43,402 bases of DNA from Candidatus Scalindua sp. SCAELEC01 (GTDB taxonomy: Bacteria > Planctomycetota > Brocadiia > Brocadiales > Scalinduaceae). A program made the position numbers and the translations under genes. The DNA lies in contig SHMT01000037.1 in assembly GCA_004282745.1 (NCBI GenBank), positions 1-43,402 of the forward strand, in the 5' to 3' direction. The notes below the pieces were generated by a model. It saw only the letters and a list, made by a program, of their open reading frames with translations, had not been told where the DNA came from and did no database searches. This document shows positions 1-9,016 of this stretch, piece after piece (the stretch's first letter is position 1; each line of letters opens with the position of its first letter).

Positions 1-179
1 GAAAAGAACACTTTACCTGAGTTATCAGGGTCGCCTGGCATACCATACACTTCGTGTGGCACCCAGTGCGTGATGATTTCAACCGCCTGTGCGTCTTTGG
101 TTGAAAAATGTGTGCTAACACAGAACGCACTCAAAAACAATATGAAACCAAGTACTAAAAAACTGCTTCTTTTTAACAT
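1..179 (-). CDS. N-terminus of an exported protein (partial, cut by window edge)
   Basis: The reverse strand from an ATG at 179 reads open to the window edge (59 complete codons). The first 30 or so residues form a signal peptide: MLKRSS, then a hydrophobic stretch through LGFILFLSAFC, then a likely cleavage region before AVEIITHW. The mature start contains HWVPHEVYGMPGD and DNSGKVFF. A strong ribosome site, AAGGAG, lies just upstream (complement of about 186-193). The protein is therefore probably periplasmic or otherwise exported. I do not recognise the family with confidence. A subunit associated with a periplasmic redox complex is a guess only. The gene was missed by ORF callers that need a stop codon inside the window. 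Confidence 0.75.
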   Translation of the reverse strand, partial: MLKRSSFLVLGFILFLSAFCVSTHFSTKDAQAVEIITHWVPHEVYGMPGDPDNSGKVFF

Positions 180-1215
180 AAGACTTCTCCTTTCTAAACC
201 ATTGAAATTCTACAGATACAACTCTCTCGTTGATGTAAAGATTAATCACCCCCCCTCTTCTTTAGATTTTATTCACGTGAGCTACTAAACGTCTATTTTC
301 ATAAACCTATCTTACTTTTTAATAATGTTGAATCAATAATAATAATATACTTTTGGAGTTGAAAATGCGAAATACAAATATTATATAAATATTTAACCCT
401 CTATGAGAATTACTGTTAAGTAGATATATTTTACATTTTTATTATTACAAATATTTTTATTATAATACAAAGAAAATAGCATCAACAACACGGTTTGTTC
501 TCTTTTCTTGACAGGAAAAGTTTTTTTGCATTTTAGAGCGGTGTGCTTATAAAGGTGCACCACATATGAACGCCTCCGTTTACTGCACAAGCTAAAACAG
601 AGGCAATAAAAAATTACAGGACTTACGCATTCACAAATTTTGTACCGATCTTAATAATATAACATAACTTGTATATAGTGAAAATAGTATGGAAATGAAA
701 AGAGAAAAATATTTTCATCAAATTTTGGCAATAACACAGATTTTCGGAAAAGATTATGATATTTCGCGTTTTTAATTATATGAAGAGCTCAAATTTTGAA
801 ATCTTGGTTGTTCGGGTAAGTAAAATATACTCATCTCATAATAGTTTTCGGATAAAATCCGAAATAAAATTGAGCGAGTATACCTTCACCAAGATTTGGT
901 TTCCGGTAAAGCCGAAAACCAAATCGGTTTTAGTATAACTCTCTTCAGGAGTTACTCTAAAGCGGTAAGGACTCAAACTGAGAACAAAAATAATAGACAA
1001 ACGGGAATCATATTATATAATAATTATTATCTTTTAACTCAATAACTCTGTTAGACACATTAGTTACAGCTCATAAAGAGTGTAAAACATTATTCCTATA
1101 AGTTTCTTATTCATATTTCTTCGTATTACAAATTTTTAAGTGCAGATTTGTTTTTCTCCCGTAAAAGGCAAGAAGAACGATTTCTCAAAATTATTTCTCT
1201 GGGAGTAACCAAACG
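180..1215. other. Long AT-rich intergenic region with one palindromic repeat
   Basis: About 1 kb lies between two divergent genes. The short ORFs here are AT-rich and show no protein-like composition or good ribosome site. The only clear structure is the palindromic block at 826-937, listed separately. The promoters of both flanking genes must lie here, but I could not assign convincing -35/-10 pairs. Confidence 0.6.
826..937. repeat. Palindromic repeat D (copy 1) plus adjoining long hairpin
   Basis: The block 826-882 is an imperfect palindrome. It starts TATACTCATCTCA, has a central 8-bp perfect hairpin (TTTCGGAT, AAA, ATCCGAAA), and ends TGAGCGAGTATA. It overlaps a second hairpin whose arms at 893-906 and 912-925 are 14 bp with one G-T pair and a 5-nt loop; outer pairs TATAC (879-883) and GTATA (933-937) extend it. 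The first 40 or so bases recur at 28406-28446, so this is a dispersed element and not a local terminator. Confidence 0.65.
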
Positions 1216-2463
1216 ATGGTCACAATAAGGGAGAACCGTAGACCCAAAGGCGCTATTAGCCATATCGATCTTGACAATAAAATTGCCAAGATTATCTACG
1301 ATAAGTGGCCTCGGTTTGTAACTCAAAAAGAGATAGCAAGTGAGTTGCAATTGTCACAGTCTCTCGTCTCTAAACGTTTAGCTAGTTGGAAAACGAAAAA
1401 TAATGTTCCACTGAAGATGTTTTATGAGGAGAGAAACGTAACGCAGGAAAAATATGTATCCGATAATTATCATGTCAATGATGTCGTGGTCTTGAAAAAT
1501 ACAGATTATTTTATTAACACAAAGGCATACTCAAAACAGATAGGGAAGTATGCCTCAGGCATATTAGTACGAAGAATAAATCATATACTTGAGAAAAAAT
1601 CGGAAAGCGTTGAGAGTAAGAGTGGAGAAAACGACGTAACGGAAGAGACCGTCATCAAAATTTCTGCTTCTGGAGGAAGTAGCGTTTTTTCTACGGTAAT
1701 GAGTCTAGCCGAGGAGTTGGAAAATTCGGACATTAATTTGGTTTTTTCAAGTTGCTTGGCTCTAAGATCAAACAGCTTAATTGAACTATCTCCACTCCAT
1801 ATCGTATCTCAATTACTCAATAAGAACCCAAATGTGGAAGTTGCACACACCTATCAGCTACCTGAAACCTCAAACCTCTATACCAAAGAGTCGTTATATG
1901 AAATTGTCGAGCAGCGAATTCGAACCCAAAAAATGCTCGGATTTGACAATGAAGTTCTCCAAAGCGACATCGTAATTTTCGGTTTAGGCAATATACGGTG
2001 GAATTTCCCTGTAATGGGCTTTATGCGTCATATTTACAATTTACGGTTGCAATCTTTTATACGAAATTTTGGTATTATGGGTGAAATAGCATTTGCCCCT
2101 TTTAGTAAAGACGGTTTTTTGTTCCACCACTTAGTCTCGGAAGTTTTCGAACAGGAAAACGGAGAATTCAGATATGGTGAATTTGAACAGATTAAAAAAC
2201 TAAAAAAAATTGCCCTTAGTAACACAAACATATCGAAGCAAGACCTTGTAGATGCGGCAAACTTCTTTAGTTCGATATTCACGGTAAATTTCTGCTCGAT
2301 TGAAAAAAATCTGAATAAGCAGAAAAAAAGACCTTACATTATCCTCGTAGTAGGGGGAGAAAGTCAGAAAGCCCAACCTCTCAAACTAATGTTAGATCGA
2401 TGGAAAAAGATCAATTTTATCGATGGCTTGGTAACGAGTGAAAATATTGCCCAAAACCTATAA
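1216..2463 (+). CDS. SorC/DeoR-type transcriptional regulator with sugar-binding domain
   Basis: This 415-residue protein has an N-terminal helix-turn-helix (about 22-58, with VTQKEIASELQLSQSLVSKRL) and a C-terminal effector domain like that of SorC/CggR regulators. Visible landmarks are SGGSS near 152-156, DIVIFGLG at 251-258 and GEIAFAPFSKDG near 290; SorC proteins have a phosphosugar site in the equivalent positions. The start is supported by GGGAG at 1201-1205, ten bases before the ATG. It faces the transaldolase gene, with only 47 bases between the two stop codons. A role in sensing a sugar phosphate is inferred from the family, and the target genes are not shown. A linker rich in Ser/Glu (about 128-145) separates the domains. 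Confidence 0.75.
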   Translation: MVTIRENRRPKGAISHIDLDNKIAKIIYDKWPRFVTQKEIASELQLSQSLVSKRLASWKTKNNVPLKMFYEERNVTQEKYVSDNYHVNDVVVLKNTDYFINTKAYSKQIGKYASGILVRRINHILEKKSESVESKSGENDVTEETVIKISASGGSSVFSTVMSLAEELENSDINLVFSSCLALRSNSLIELSPLHIVSQLLNKNPNVEVAHTYQLPETSNLYTKESLYEIVEQRIRTQKMLGFDNEVLQSDIVIFGLGNIRWNFPVMGFMRHIYNLRLQSFIRNFGIMGEIAFAPFSKDGFLFHHLVSEVFEQENGEFRYGEFEQIKKLKKIALSNTNISKQDLVDAANFFSSIFTVNFCSIEKNLNKQKKRPYIILVVGGESQKAQPLKLMLDRWKKINFIDGLVTSENIAQNL

Positions 2464-2510
2464 GATGAAAACCTCAATCGCATCCAAAGTTCAATTTTCA
2501 CACCTGCGTG

Positions 2511-3155
2511 CTATTTCGGAACTTTTTCCCAATCTGCCAGAAAATTCTTCAATCCGTCATCCGTTAGCGGGTGTTGTACTATTTTATTAAAGACATCAAA
2601 CGGTATCGTTGCAATGTCGGCACCCATAAGTGCGGAGTCCCTAACATGCAGTGGAGTCCGTACACTTGCGACAATAATCTGCGTCTCGAACCCATAGTTA
2701 TCATATATGGTACGAATCTCCTCAATAACTTCCATTCCCGTATGTCCCTTATCATCTAACCTTCCCACAAAGGGGCTGATGTAGGTAGCTCCCACTTTCG
2801 CAGCAAGCAGGGCCTGGTTTGATGAAAAACAGAGGGTCACGTTTACGCGTATGCCTTCTGAGGTGAGAATCTTTACCGCCTTAAGTCCCTCTTTAATGAG
2901 AGGAACTTTGACCACGATGTTCTCTGCAATCTTTGCCAAATCTCTCCCCTCCTGAAGGATTCCTTCCACATCCGTGCTCACCACTTCAGCACTTACCGGT
3001 CCCTTCACAATCAAACATATCTCTTCAAGAATTTCTTTAAAGGGTCGTCCTGTTTTCGATACTAATGTGGGGTTTGTCGTAACTCCATCCAAAATTCCCA
3101 AGCTTTCTGCTTCCCTTATCTGGTCAACATCCGCAGTATCAATAAAAAATTTCAT
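2511..3155 (-). CDS. tal: Transaldolase, TalC/fructose-6-phosphate aldolase subfamily
   Basis: This is a 214-residue short-form transaldolase. It starts [13 protein letters not shown], typical of the TalC/FSA group, has the TTNPT motif near 26-30, and has the Schiff-base lysine at K83 in VVKVPL. The family either transfers dihydroxyacetone units (transaldolase, pentose phosphate pathway) or cleaves fructose 6-phosphate; sequence alone does not separate these. I chose the ATG at 3155 because AGGGAG lies just upstream and the motif-bearing N-terminus starts there; a 16-residue extension upstream looks spurious and comes partly from repeat B. It is the last gene of a minus-strand run after cobS and cobU, with mini-B in between, so its link to cobalamin genes may be accidental. 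Confidence 0.9.
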   Translation of the reverse strand: MKFFIDTADVDQIREAESLGILDGVTTNPTLVSKTGRPFKEILEEICLIVKGPVSAEVVSTDVEGILQEGRDLAKIAENIVVKVPLIKEGLKAVKILTSEGIRVNVTLCFSSNQALLAAKVGATYISPFVGRLDDKGHTGMEVIEEIRTIYDNYGFETQIIVASVRTPLHVRDSALMGADIATIPFDVFNKIVQHPLTDDGLKNFLADWEKVPK

Positions 3156-3190
3156 TCTATCTCCCTGAAAAAAGTTAATTAATCTACTTC

Positions 3191-3255
3191 GTGTTTGAAC
3201 CAAAATTGACCATTTACGGCGTTGCGGCGCATGGGTAGTTTTCGTTCAAGCACTA
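3191..3255. repeat. Mini copy of inverted repeat element B, supplies cobU stop codon
   Basis: The left arm reads GTGTTTGAACCAAAATTGAC. The right arm, on the reverse strand, reads TAGTGCTTGAACGAAAACTA. The two match the ends of the larger B copies at 36165-36313 and 11010-11319. The first three bases of the reverse-strand end are the TAG stop codon of cobU. Confidence 0.65.
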
Positions 3256-3798
3256 CTTAATCTTCGTTTCGATTCCTGCAGTTACGAGAAATACCGTATC
3301 TGCCTCTTTCGCGATCAATTGGTTAACATGTCCAGCGATATCTCGAAATCTCCTCGCCAACCGACTATCCGGGACAATACCGTAGCCAACTTCATTGGTA
3401 ACAATGATAACATGAGATGCTATCTCCTTGCAAACAATACATAATCGATTTATCGCCTCAAGTATGTCTTTTTCGGGTTCTTCCTTTTTTGAATCTTTCA
3501 GAAGCATATTTGTTACATAAATGGTTATGCAATCGACAAGTACAACATCAAAATCTCCATTAAGTTGAGAAATAGCCTTGTCTAAATCGAGTGGAGCTTC
3601 TACTGTTCTCCAGTGCGCGGGCCTGTCCGCTTGATGTTTTTTTATCCTTTGAAGCATCTCGTCATCATTGAATTCTGCGCTTTGTGCAGGGCTAGCAGTT
3701 GCAATATAGCAGACATTTTGTTGCTTATGAGCAAGTTGCAGAGCAAATGCAGACTTTCCGCTCCTGGTACCACCAATAATAAATGTTAACTGTGCCAT
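3253..3798 (-). CDS. cobU: Adenosylcobinamide kinase / adenosylcobinamide-phosphate guanylyltransferase
   Basis: CobU phosphorylates adenosylcobinamide and transfers GMP to it, giving AdoCbi-GDP in late cobalamin assembly. The 181-residue protein has the Walker A motif GGTRSGKS at residues 9-16. It also has the conserved ATASPA segment, HWRTVEAP, and VLVDCITIYVTNML, all typical of CobU/CobP. Length is normal for the family. It lies 13 bases downstream of cobS on the same strand, so the two are co-transcribed and act in sequence. Its stop codon TAG is the outermost triplet of a B repeat (3191-3255). The C-terminus AGIETKIK is in a family-typical position, so little or nothing has been lost. 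Confidence 0.93.
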   Translation of the reverse strand: MAQLTFIIGGTRSGKSAFALQLAHKQQNVCYIATASPAQSAEFNDDEMLQRIKKHQADRPAHWRTVEAPLDLDKAISQLNGDFDVVLVDCITIYVTNMLLKDSKKEEPEKDILEAINRLCIVCKEIASHVIIVTNEVGYGIVPDSRLARRFRDIAGHVNQLIAKEADTVFLVTAGIETKIK

Positions 3799-3811
3799 CA
3801 GAAATCAGAAA

Positions 3812-4684
3812 TTATATTGTCAAAAAGGTAAGCAAAACTATTAATTCACTTATCTCATTTGCAGCACCCAGGGTATCTCCTGTCATACCTCCAATCTTTC
3901 CTTTCACATAGGACGTAAACATGATACAAACGATCAACACAATAAATAATACATAAATACTTTTGAGACCACAAAAGAAAAAAACAAGAATCCCCGGCAC
4001 CAATGAAGAAAAGAGTAGGTGTTTAAGGTTGAGGGTTTCAACTATTATCTGGCCAGTTCCTGCATCATCTCTGGCATACGTTGAAATCGAGGCACAGAGA
4101 ATCTGAGACCAACGACCAACGACACACATAAAGAGAAGTATTTTTCCTTTTTCAAAGGCAGAGAGTAAGACAGGACTGATTCTGCCCATGACATCTTGGT
4201 CAAAAAAGAGAGATATCCCAACCATACTCTTTGGATCAATCGAAACGAGGCATAAGTATTTCAAACCAATGGTTACGATAAGACAAATTACCCCATAAGC
4301 CCCCACTCTACTATCGCGCATTATCTCAAGACGGCTCTCTCTATTATTGCCACCAAGCAAACCGTCACAACTATCTGCAAAGCCATCTAGATGGAATCCC
4401 CCCGTCATGGCAATGTAGACGATCAAAATTATGGCATCAGCGATGAGGTCTGGAAAGAGTTGAAGTACCAGAAGGTAGAACCCCGTGAGCACAATCCCGA
4501 TGCAAATACCAACTATGGGAAACCAGAAAGCGATATTTGAGATCTTGGGAATTCTTCTTCTTTGGCTCTTGGCTATTGGAACAGCGGTTAAAAATTGCAG
4601 TGTCCAGACAAAGTCTTTTAAGATGCCGAACCCCTTTGTGAGATATGAGTAGAAAAGAGAGCTTTTGCAAAACGCTGGACTCAA
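3812..4684 (-). CDS. cobS: Adenosylcobinamide-GDP ribazoletransferase (cobalamin synthase)
   Basis: CobS is an inner-membrane enzyme joining AdoCbi-GDP with alpha-ribazole to make adenosylcobalamin (phosphate). The diagnostic motif FHLDGFADSCDG is at residues 97-108, followed by LLGG and the MRDSRVGAYG segment. Several hydrophobic helices follow, including ones near 215-250 and 270-288. The start is uncertain: the called start is a TTG at 4684 without an obvious ribosome site, and the family usually begins near VWTLQFLTAVPI (about residue 25). The reading frame is open upstream for another 16 codons, so the 5' end may have been altered. It is followed by cobU after 13 bases. Confidence 0.88.
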   Translation of the reverse strand: MSPAFCKSSLFYSYLTKGFGILKDFVWTLQFLTAVPIAKSQRRRIPKISNIAFWFPIVGICIGIVLTGFYLLVLQLFPDLIADAIILIVYIAMTGGFHLDGFADSCDGLLGGNNRESRLEIMRDSRVGAYGVICLIVTIGLKYLCLVSIDPKSMVGISLFFDQDVMGRISPVLLSAFEKGKILLFMCVVGRWSQILCASISTYARDDAGTGQIIVETLNLKHLLFSSLVPGILVFFFCGLKSIYVLFIVLIVCIMFTSYVKGKIGGMTGDTLGAANEISELIVLLTFLTI

Positions 4685-4999
4685 ACCAATGTGTATTTCA
4701 GGATTAATAGAGAATGGGCAGGTTTGAAATACCCCTAAACCGATGCGCTATCCGACACCGGTTGCTTCATGAAAGTTTCTAAAAGGGTGTATGGCGGCGA
4801 AGCTACCCAGATAAGCCCAAAACTGGGTAAAAAACTAACAAGGCTTTTCCCCGACACCACCACCCGTTTGACATTTTATTTGTTAAGAGGGTATTTGTCA
4901 ATCAAGAAAAATTTGTTGAAGTTCATTTTAAATGTATGTTTAATGAAGGGGCCTAAGGCATATTATTCTTGTTATACCGATTCTATGGAGGTAAAAGAG
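4685..4999. other. Divergent intergenic region upstream of the gcv operon
   Basis: About 315 bases lie between the divergent cobS and gcvH genes. A small hairpin, TACCCAG/CTGGGTA, is present near 4804-4832. I looked for a glycine riboswitch and saw no convincing tandem aptamer fold. The promoters of the gcv operon and of cobS should be here but could not be fixed by eye. Confidence 0.5.
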
Positions 5000-5386
5000 G
5001 TGAAAATTCCAATAGAACTTAAATACAGCAAAGATCACGAGTGGATCAAAATGGAAGGCGATATTGCAATTGTTGGAATAACTGATTATGCACAAGAAAA
5101 ACTTACCGATATCGTATTTGTTGATTTCCCTGAAATTGGCAAAGAAGTTGAGCAAGGGAGGAACCTGTGTGTTGTCGAAAGCGTTAAATCAGTAAGCGAT
5201 GTCTTAAGCCCAATAAGTGGTGAAATAGTTGAGGTAAATAGGTCTCTTGAAGATTCACCGGAACTGGTAAATAGTGACCCATATGAAGGTGGTTGGATTG
5301 TTAAAATAAAAATTAAAGAGAGTGATGAGTTTAAGAATCTGCTGACAGCAGAGGAATATACTACATTTGTTACCGAGAAAGAATAG
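5000..5386 (+). CDS. gcvH: Glycine cleavage system H protein
   Basis: GcvH carries the lipoyl group that shuttles the aminomethyl intermediate between the P, T and L proteins. The 128-residue product has the family opening ELKYSKDHEW and the lipoylated lysine at K63 in ESVKSVSD (equivalent to K64 of E. coli). I chose the GTG at 5000 because GGAGG sits at 4988-4992, seven bases upstream, and this gives a normal family length. The ATG at 4985 would add five residues and has no ribosome site. The frame is open back to 4769, but that stretch looks non-coding. The next gene, gcvPA, begins on the base after this stop codon, so the two are translationally coupled. Confidence 0.92.
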   Translation: MKIPIELKYSKDHEWIKMEGDIAIVGITDYAQEKLTDIVFVDFPEIGKEVEQGRNLCVVESVKSVSDVLSPISGEIVEVNRSLEDSPELVNSDPYEGGWIVKIKIKESDEFKNLLTAEEYTTFVTEKE

Positions 5387-6676
5387 ATGGACTACATAGC
5401 AAATACCGATTTAGAGAGAGAATCTATGTTGAGGGAAATTGGCGTTAAAAAAATTATGGATCTGTTCCATGACATTCCCAAGGAACTAATCCTATCAACA
5501 CCGCTAAATATACCGGGCCCATTCTCAGAATTTGAACTCTTATCTGAATTACACAAAATCTCAACACAAAACAGACCGACTCTCTCCTTCTTAGGCGGAG
5601 GTAATTATAACCACTATATTCCATCGACAGTAAAAGCGATAACGTCAAGAGGCGAGTTCAGTACTGCTTACACACCGTATCAGCCAGAAATTAGCCAGGG
5701 TACCCTGCAGGCGTTATATGAATACCAAAGCATGATATGCGAAATAACGGGTATGGATGTTTCTAATGCTTCGATGTACGATGGCGCTACCAGTCTTGCT
5801 GAGGCCATGCTGGTTGCAACAAAGATAAAGGGGAAAAAGCGGGTTCTCGCTTCAAAGGCCATTAACCCTCTTTATCGAGAAGTCTTGAAGACTTATGCCA
5901 ATGTTGCGGAGATAGAGATAAGAGAAGTTGATTGTCAAGACGGTCTGACCTCTGACTTCGATACAGAGGGCTCATCTGCAATACTGATCCAGAATCCAAA
6001 TTTCTTTGGTTTGCTAGAGGACCTCAATACAATCAGAGAAAGGGCAAAAGACCTCTTGCTTATCACGTCCACCACCGAACCCCTGAGTTGGGCGATGTTA
6101 CAACCTTTCGCAAACAGCGATGTTGATATCGTCACCGCAGAGGGGCAATCTTTTGGTAATCCAATAAGTTTTGGTGGACCTGGGCTGGGTATATTTGCAG
6201 CAAAAAAAGTGTATATCAGACAGATGCCGGGGAGACTGGTAGGAGAAACCGTTGACATCCAGGGTAAAAGAGGTTTTGTCCTGACTCTCTGCGCAAGAGA
6301 GCAGCATATAAGGAGAGAAAAGGCGACAAGCAACATCTGTACAAACCAGGGGCTGTGCGCGCTCGCAGCTGCTGTCTATCTTGTTACCTATGGAGAAAAT
6401 CTGGGGGAACTGGCAAGGCTCAACAATCAACTAGCCGTCTATTTCTCAGAGCAGTTACAGAAAATTGAAGGTATCGATCTGGTCTTCAATGCCCCTTTCT
6501 TCAATGAATTTATAGTGAGGATAGATAAGGGCATCTTGCTAAAATTAACCGATGTAGAGATTGGTATCAATTTAGAAAGATATTATCCGGATCTCAAGGA
6601 CTGCTATCTTGTCTGTTGCACTGAGATGACACCGAAAGAGATTATCGATAGGGTTATCCATGAAATTGGTAAATGA
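5387..6676 (+). CDS. gcvPA: Glycine dehydrogenase (decarboxylating) subunit 1
   Basis: This is the N-terminal half of the two-gene type of P protein, which decarboxylates glycine and passes the aminomethyl group to lipoyl-GcvH. The 429 residues include the subunit-1 landmarks FLGGGNYNHYIPS and FSTAYTPYQPEISQGTLQ (near 65-105), then MDVSNASMYDGATS and the GGPGLGIFA and PGRLVGET segments. Length is close to the usual 440-450. It starts directly after gcvH and overlaps gcvPB by 17 bases, fitting an obligate heterodimer made from one message. Split gcvP genes occur in many Firmicutes, archaea and deep-branching anaerobes, whereas proteobacteria usually have one long gene. Confidence 0.95.
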   Translation: MDYIANTDLERESMLREIGVKKIMDLFHDIPKELILSTPLNIPGPFSEFELLSELHKISTQNRPTLSFLGGGNYNHYIPSTVKAITSRGEFSTAYTPYQPEISQGTLQALYEYQSMICEITGMDVSNASMYDGATSLAEAMLVATKIKGKKRVLASKAINPLYREVLKTYANVAEIEIREVDCQDGLTSDFDTEGSSAILIQNPNFFGLLEDLNTIRERAKDLLLITSTTEPLSWAMLQPFANSDVDIVTAEGQSFGNPISFGGPGLGIFAAKKVYIRQMPGRLVGETVDIQGKRGFVLTLCAREQHIRREKATSNICTNQGLCALAAAVYLVTYGENLGELARLNNQLAVYFSEQLQKIEGIDLVFNAPFFNEFIVRIDKGILLKLTDVEIGINLERYYPDLKDCYLVCCTEMTPKEIIDRVIHEIGK

Positions 6677-8066
6677 AAAATCAAAGGCAGGGAGTAGTTC
6701 CTTCCCTATCAAAGAGTTAGACATAAAGAGTAATATTCCGGCAGGTTTGCAGAGGACATCCCTTACCGTTCCAACGCTTCCAGAAGTTGAAGTTGTGCGA
6801 CACTACACAAATCTTAGTAAGGCTAACTTTGGTGTTGACAACGGTTTCTATCCTTTGGGAAGCTGCACGATGAAATATAACCCGAAGATAAATGAGGTAG
6901 TAGCAAATCGTCCTCAATTTTCCATACACCCCCTATCAAGAGAGAACCGACTCCCGCTGAAAATCATCTATGAGTTAGAAAAGTATCTTTGTGAGATTAC
7001 GGGAATGGATGCCTTCTCAACGCAACCCGCCGCCGGGGCCCATGGTGAATTAACAGGAACCATGATAATGAAGGCCTATTTTGAGAAGAGAGGCGAGAAG
7101 CGTACGTCTGTCATTATCCCCGATTCCGCCCACGGAACAAACCCCGCCTCTGTTTCTCTCTGCGGTTATCAACCTGTTCAAGTAAGATCCAGCTCTGCAG
7201 GTGGGATTGACCTTGTTGACTTGCGACAAAAAATGGACAAAACTGTTGTCGGTATCATGATAACAAACCCGAACACCTTAGGAATATTTGATGAAAATAT
7301 TTTGGAAATCACACAGATCATTCATGATCACGGAGGGCTCTGTTATCTTGATGGTGCCAATATGAATCCAATGCTTGGAATCGTTAAGCCAAGGGATTTT
7401 GGCATAGACCTCATTCATCTAAATCTCCACAAGACCTTTTCTACTCCCCACGGAGGTGGCGGGCCTGGCGCCGGTCCCTTAGGCGTTATTAAAGAGCTGG
7501 AAGCTTTTCTCCCGAATCCAAGGATAAATGAGAATCTGGAATTTGAAAATTCAGAGGAATCTATTGGAAGTGTGCACCCCTTTTGTGGGAATTTTGGTAT
7601 TCTTCTGAGGGCGTACGCTTACATACGCGCTATTGGAGCTGCTGGTCTGAGGAAGGTTGCGGAAAATGCCGTCTTGAATGCCAATTACCTGAAGGAAAAA
7701 CTCAAGAAGCATTACCATTTGCAATATGATCGAACCTGTCAGCATGAATTTGTAATCGACGATAGTTTGATGCCAAACGGTGTGACAACACATGACATTG
7801 CCAAGCGGCTTATCGATTTTGGTTTTCACCCCCCAACCATCTACTTTCCCTTAATCGTCAAAGGTGCCATGATGATTGAACCCACGGAAACCGAGACAAA
7901 AGAGAACTTAGACGCCTTCATAGATGCAATGAAAGTAATTAAGGAGGAGGCGAGTGACGATCCTCAGAAGGTGGTGAAGGCACCACTGAATGCGCCGATT
8001 GGGAGACTCGATGAAGTCCGTGCAGCGCGCGAACCAAAGTTAACATGGTGCAGAGATGAGGAGTAG
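6660..8066 (+). CDS. gcvPB: Glycine dehydrogenase (decarboxylating) subunit 2
   Basis: This is the PLP-binding C-terminal half of the P protein (468 residues). The Schiff-base lysine is K258 in LIHLNLHKTFSTPHGGGGPG. Other conserved segments are DNGFYPLGSCTMKYNPK (near 60-76), the QPAAGAHGE loop (122-130) and DSAHGTNPAS (155-164). The ATG at 6660 lies inside the end of gcvPA. The gene overlaps lipA by 11 bases at its own end. The C-terminal 30 residues, with KAPLNAPIGRLDEVRAAR, are typical of subunit 2. Nothing looks damaged, so with subunit 1 it should form an active alpha2-beta2 enzyme. Confidence 0.95.
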   Translation: MKLVNEKSKAGSSSFPIKELDIKSNIPAGLQRTSLTVPTLPEVEVVRHYTNLSKANFGVDNGFYPLGSCTMKYNPKINEVVANRPQFSIHPLSRENRLPLKIIYELEKYLCEITGMDAFSTQPAAGAHGELTGTMIMKAYFEKRGEKRTSVIIPDSAHGTNPASVSLCGYQPVQVRSSSAGGIDLVDLRQKMDKTVVGIMITNPNTLGIFDENILEITQIIHDHGGLCYLDGANMNPMLGIVKPRDFGIDLIHLNLHKTFSTPHGGGGPGAGPLGVIKELEAFLPNPRINENLEFENSEESIGSVHPFCGNFGILLRAYAYIRAIGAAGLRKVAENAVLNANYLKEKLKKHYHLQYDRTCQHEFVIDDSLMPNGVTTHDIAKRLIDFGFHPPTIYFPLIVKGAMMIEPTETETKENLDAFIDAMKVIKEEASDDPQKVVKAPLNAPIGRLDEVRAAREPKLTWCRDEE

Positions 8067-8919
8067 AAATCTCCCCGATTGGCTTAAGGTCCGAATTCCG
8101 TCTGGAGATAACTACCGTCACATAAGATCACTACTCCATACCAATAAGGTAAAGAGTGTTTGTGAAGAGGCAAGGTGCCCAAATATCGCCGAATGTTATG
8201 GAAGGGGTGTCGCCACGTTTCTGATTCTGGGAGACGTATGTTCTAGGCGGTGCCGTTACTGTAATATCCCTACCGGAACACCGAGGGGGTTGGATATCGA
8301 TGAACCTCAAAAAATAGCAGAGATCGTTCAAGCTCTTCATTTAAACTATGTGGTGATAACGTCTGTAACGAGAGATGATCTCCCGGACCTGGGAGGAGGA
8401 CAATTTTATCGGACAGTAGTCGAGATCAGAAAACGGATACCTGAATGTAAAATAGAGATCCTGACACCTGACTTTCAGGGGGAGACAAGTGTATTAAAAA
8501 GTGTTCTTAAATCTTCCCCCTATATATTCAATCATAATATTGAGGTGGTACAAAAACTTTTCCCTCAGGCAAGATCCAACGGGAGTTACGAACGTTCATT
8601 GAGAGTATTACAACAGGCAAAAAGGTGGACCCCAATCATTAAATCGGGTCTGATGGTTGGACTTGGAGAGACAGAAGGACAAATACTGGAAACGATACAT
8701 GATCTAAGGAGTGTTGGTGTCTCGGTCCTTACGATTGGCCAGTATCTCCAACCGAGAAGAGATCTGTCTGAAGTCAAAAAATTTTACACACACGAAGAGT
8801 TTGAGAGAATTAAATTTGAAGCGTTAAACATGGGCTTTTCCCATGTTTTTTCCGGCCCCCTTGTGAGAAGTAGTTATCATGCTGGCGATATGGTGCGGCA
8901 TAACCTCAACCAAGTTTGA
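8056..8919 (+). CDS. lipA: Lipoyl synthase (radical SAM)
   Basis: LipA inserts two sulfurs into protein-bound octanoyl groups. The 287-residue protein has both clusters: the auxiliary cluster cysteines C36, C41 and C47 (CEEARCPNIAEC) and the radical SAM triad C62, C66 and C69 (CSRRCRYC). The ending SGPLVRSSYHAGDMV includes the conserved RSSYHA segment that supplies a serine ligand. It overlaps gcvPB by 11 bases, so lipoate synthesis is translated together with its substrate protein GcvH. The stop codon lies in the left arm of a structured spacer (8914-8985). Confidence 0.95.
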   Translation: MRSRNLPDWLKVRIPSGDNYRHIRSLLHTNKVKSVCEEARCPNIAECYGRGVATFLILGDVCSRRCRYCNIPTGTPRGLDIDEPQKIAEIVQALHLNYVVITSVTRDDLPDLGGGQFYRTVVEIRKRIPECKIEILTPDFQGETSVLKSVLKSSPYIFNHNIEVVQKLFPQARSNGSYERSLRVLQQAKRWTPIIKSGLMVGLGETEGQILETIHDLRSVGVSVLTIGQYLQPRRDLSEVKKFYTHEEFERIKFEALNMGFSHVFSGPLVRSSYHAGDMVRHNLNQV

Positions 8920-8985
8920 AGTGCCTTAAGTGAACTAACATGCCTAAAGTTAAAAAAATTTCCACAACTTTAGCTCACTTCAAAC
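8914..8985. repeat. Nested inverted repeat between lipA and the lipoyl transferase gene
   Basis: The outer arms GTTTGAAGTG (8914-8923) and CACTTCAAAC (8976-8985) are perfectly complementary. Inside them an 8-bp stem, CTAAAGTT (8944-8951) with AACTTTAG (8966-8973), can also form. The lipA stop codon lies in the outer left arm. This may be a transcript-processing or attenuation structure, or another small inserted repeat. Confidence 0.6.
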
Positions 8986-9016
8986 TTTAGTCACTTTTAA
9001 CTTTTTTTCGTATAAA

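Noticed and set aside
4690-4765. tRNA-like stretch (reverse strand, GGATAGCGCATCGG resembling a D arm)
   Set aside because: No complete cloverleaf: the anticodon and acceptor arms do not pair, and no standard T-arm sequence is present.
4769-4999. Longer gcvH start at 4769 or a glycine riboswitch upstream
   Set aside because: The upstream residues do not resemble GcvH, and GGAGG points to the GTG at 5000. No tandem aptamer fold could be seen by eye.
5935-6430. Two long minus-strand frames opposite gcvPA
   Set aside because: They lie fully within a well-supported gene, have no ribosome sites, and are shadows of its codon usage.
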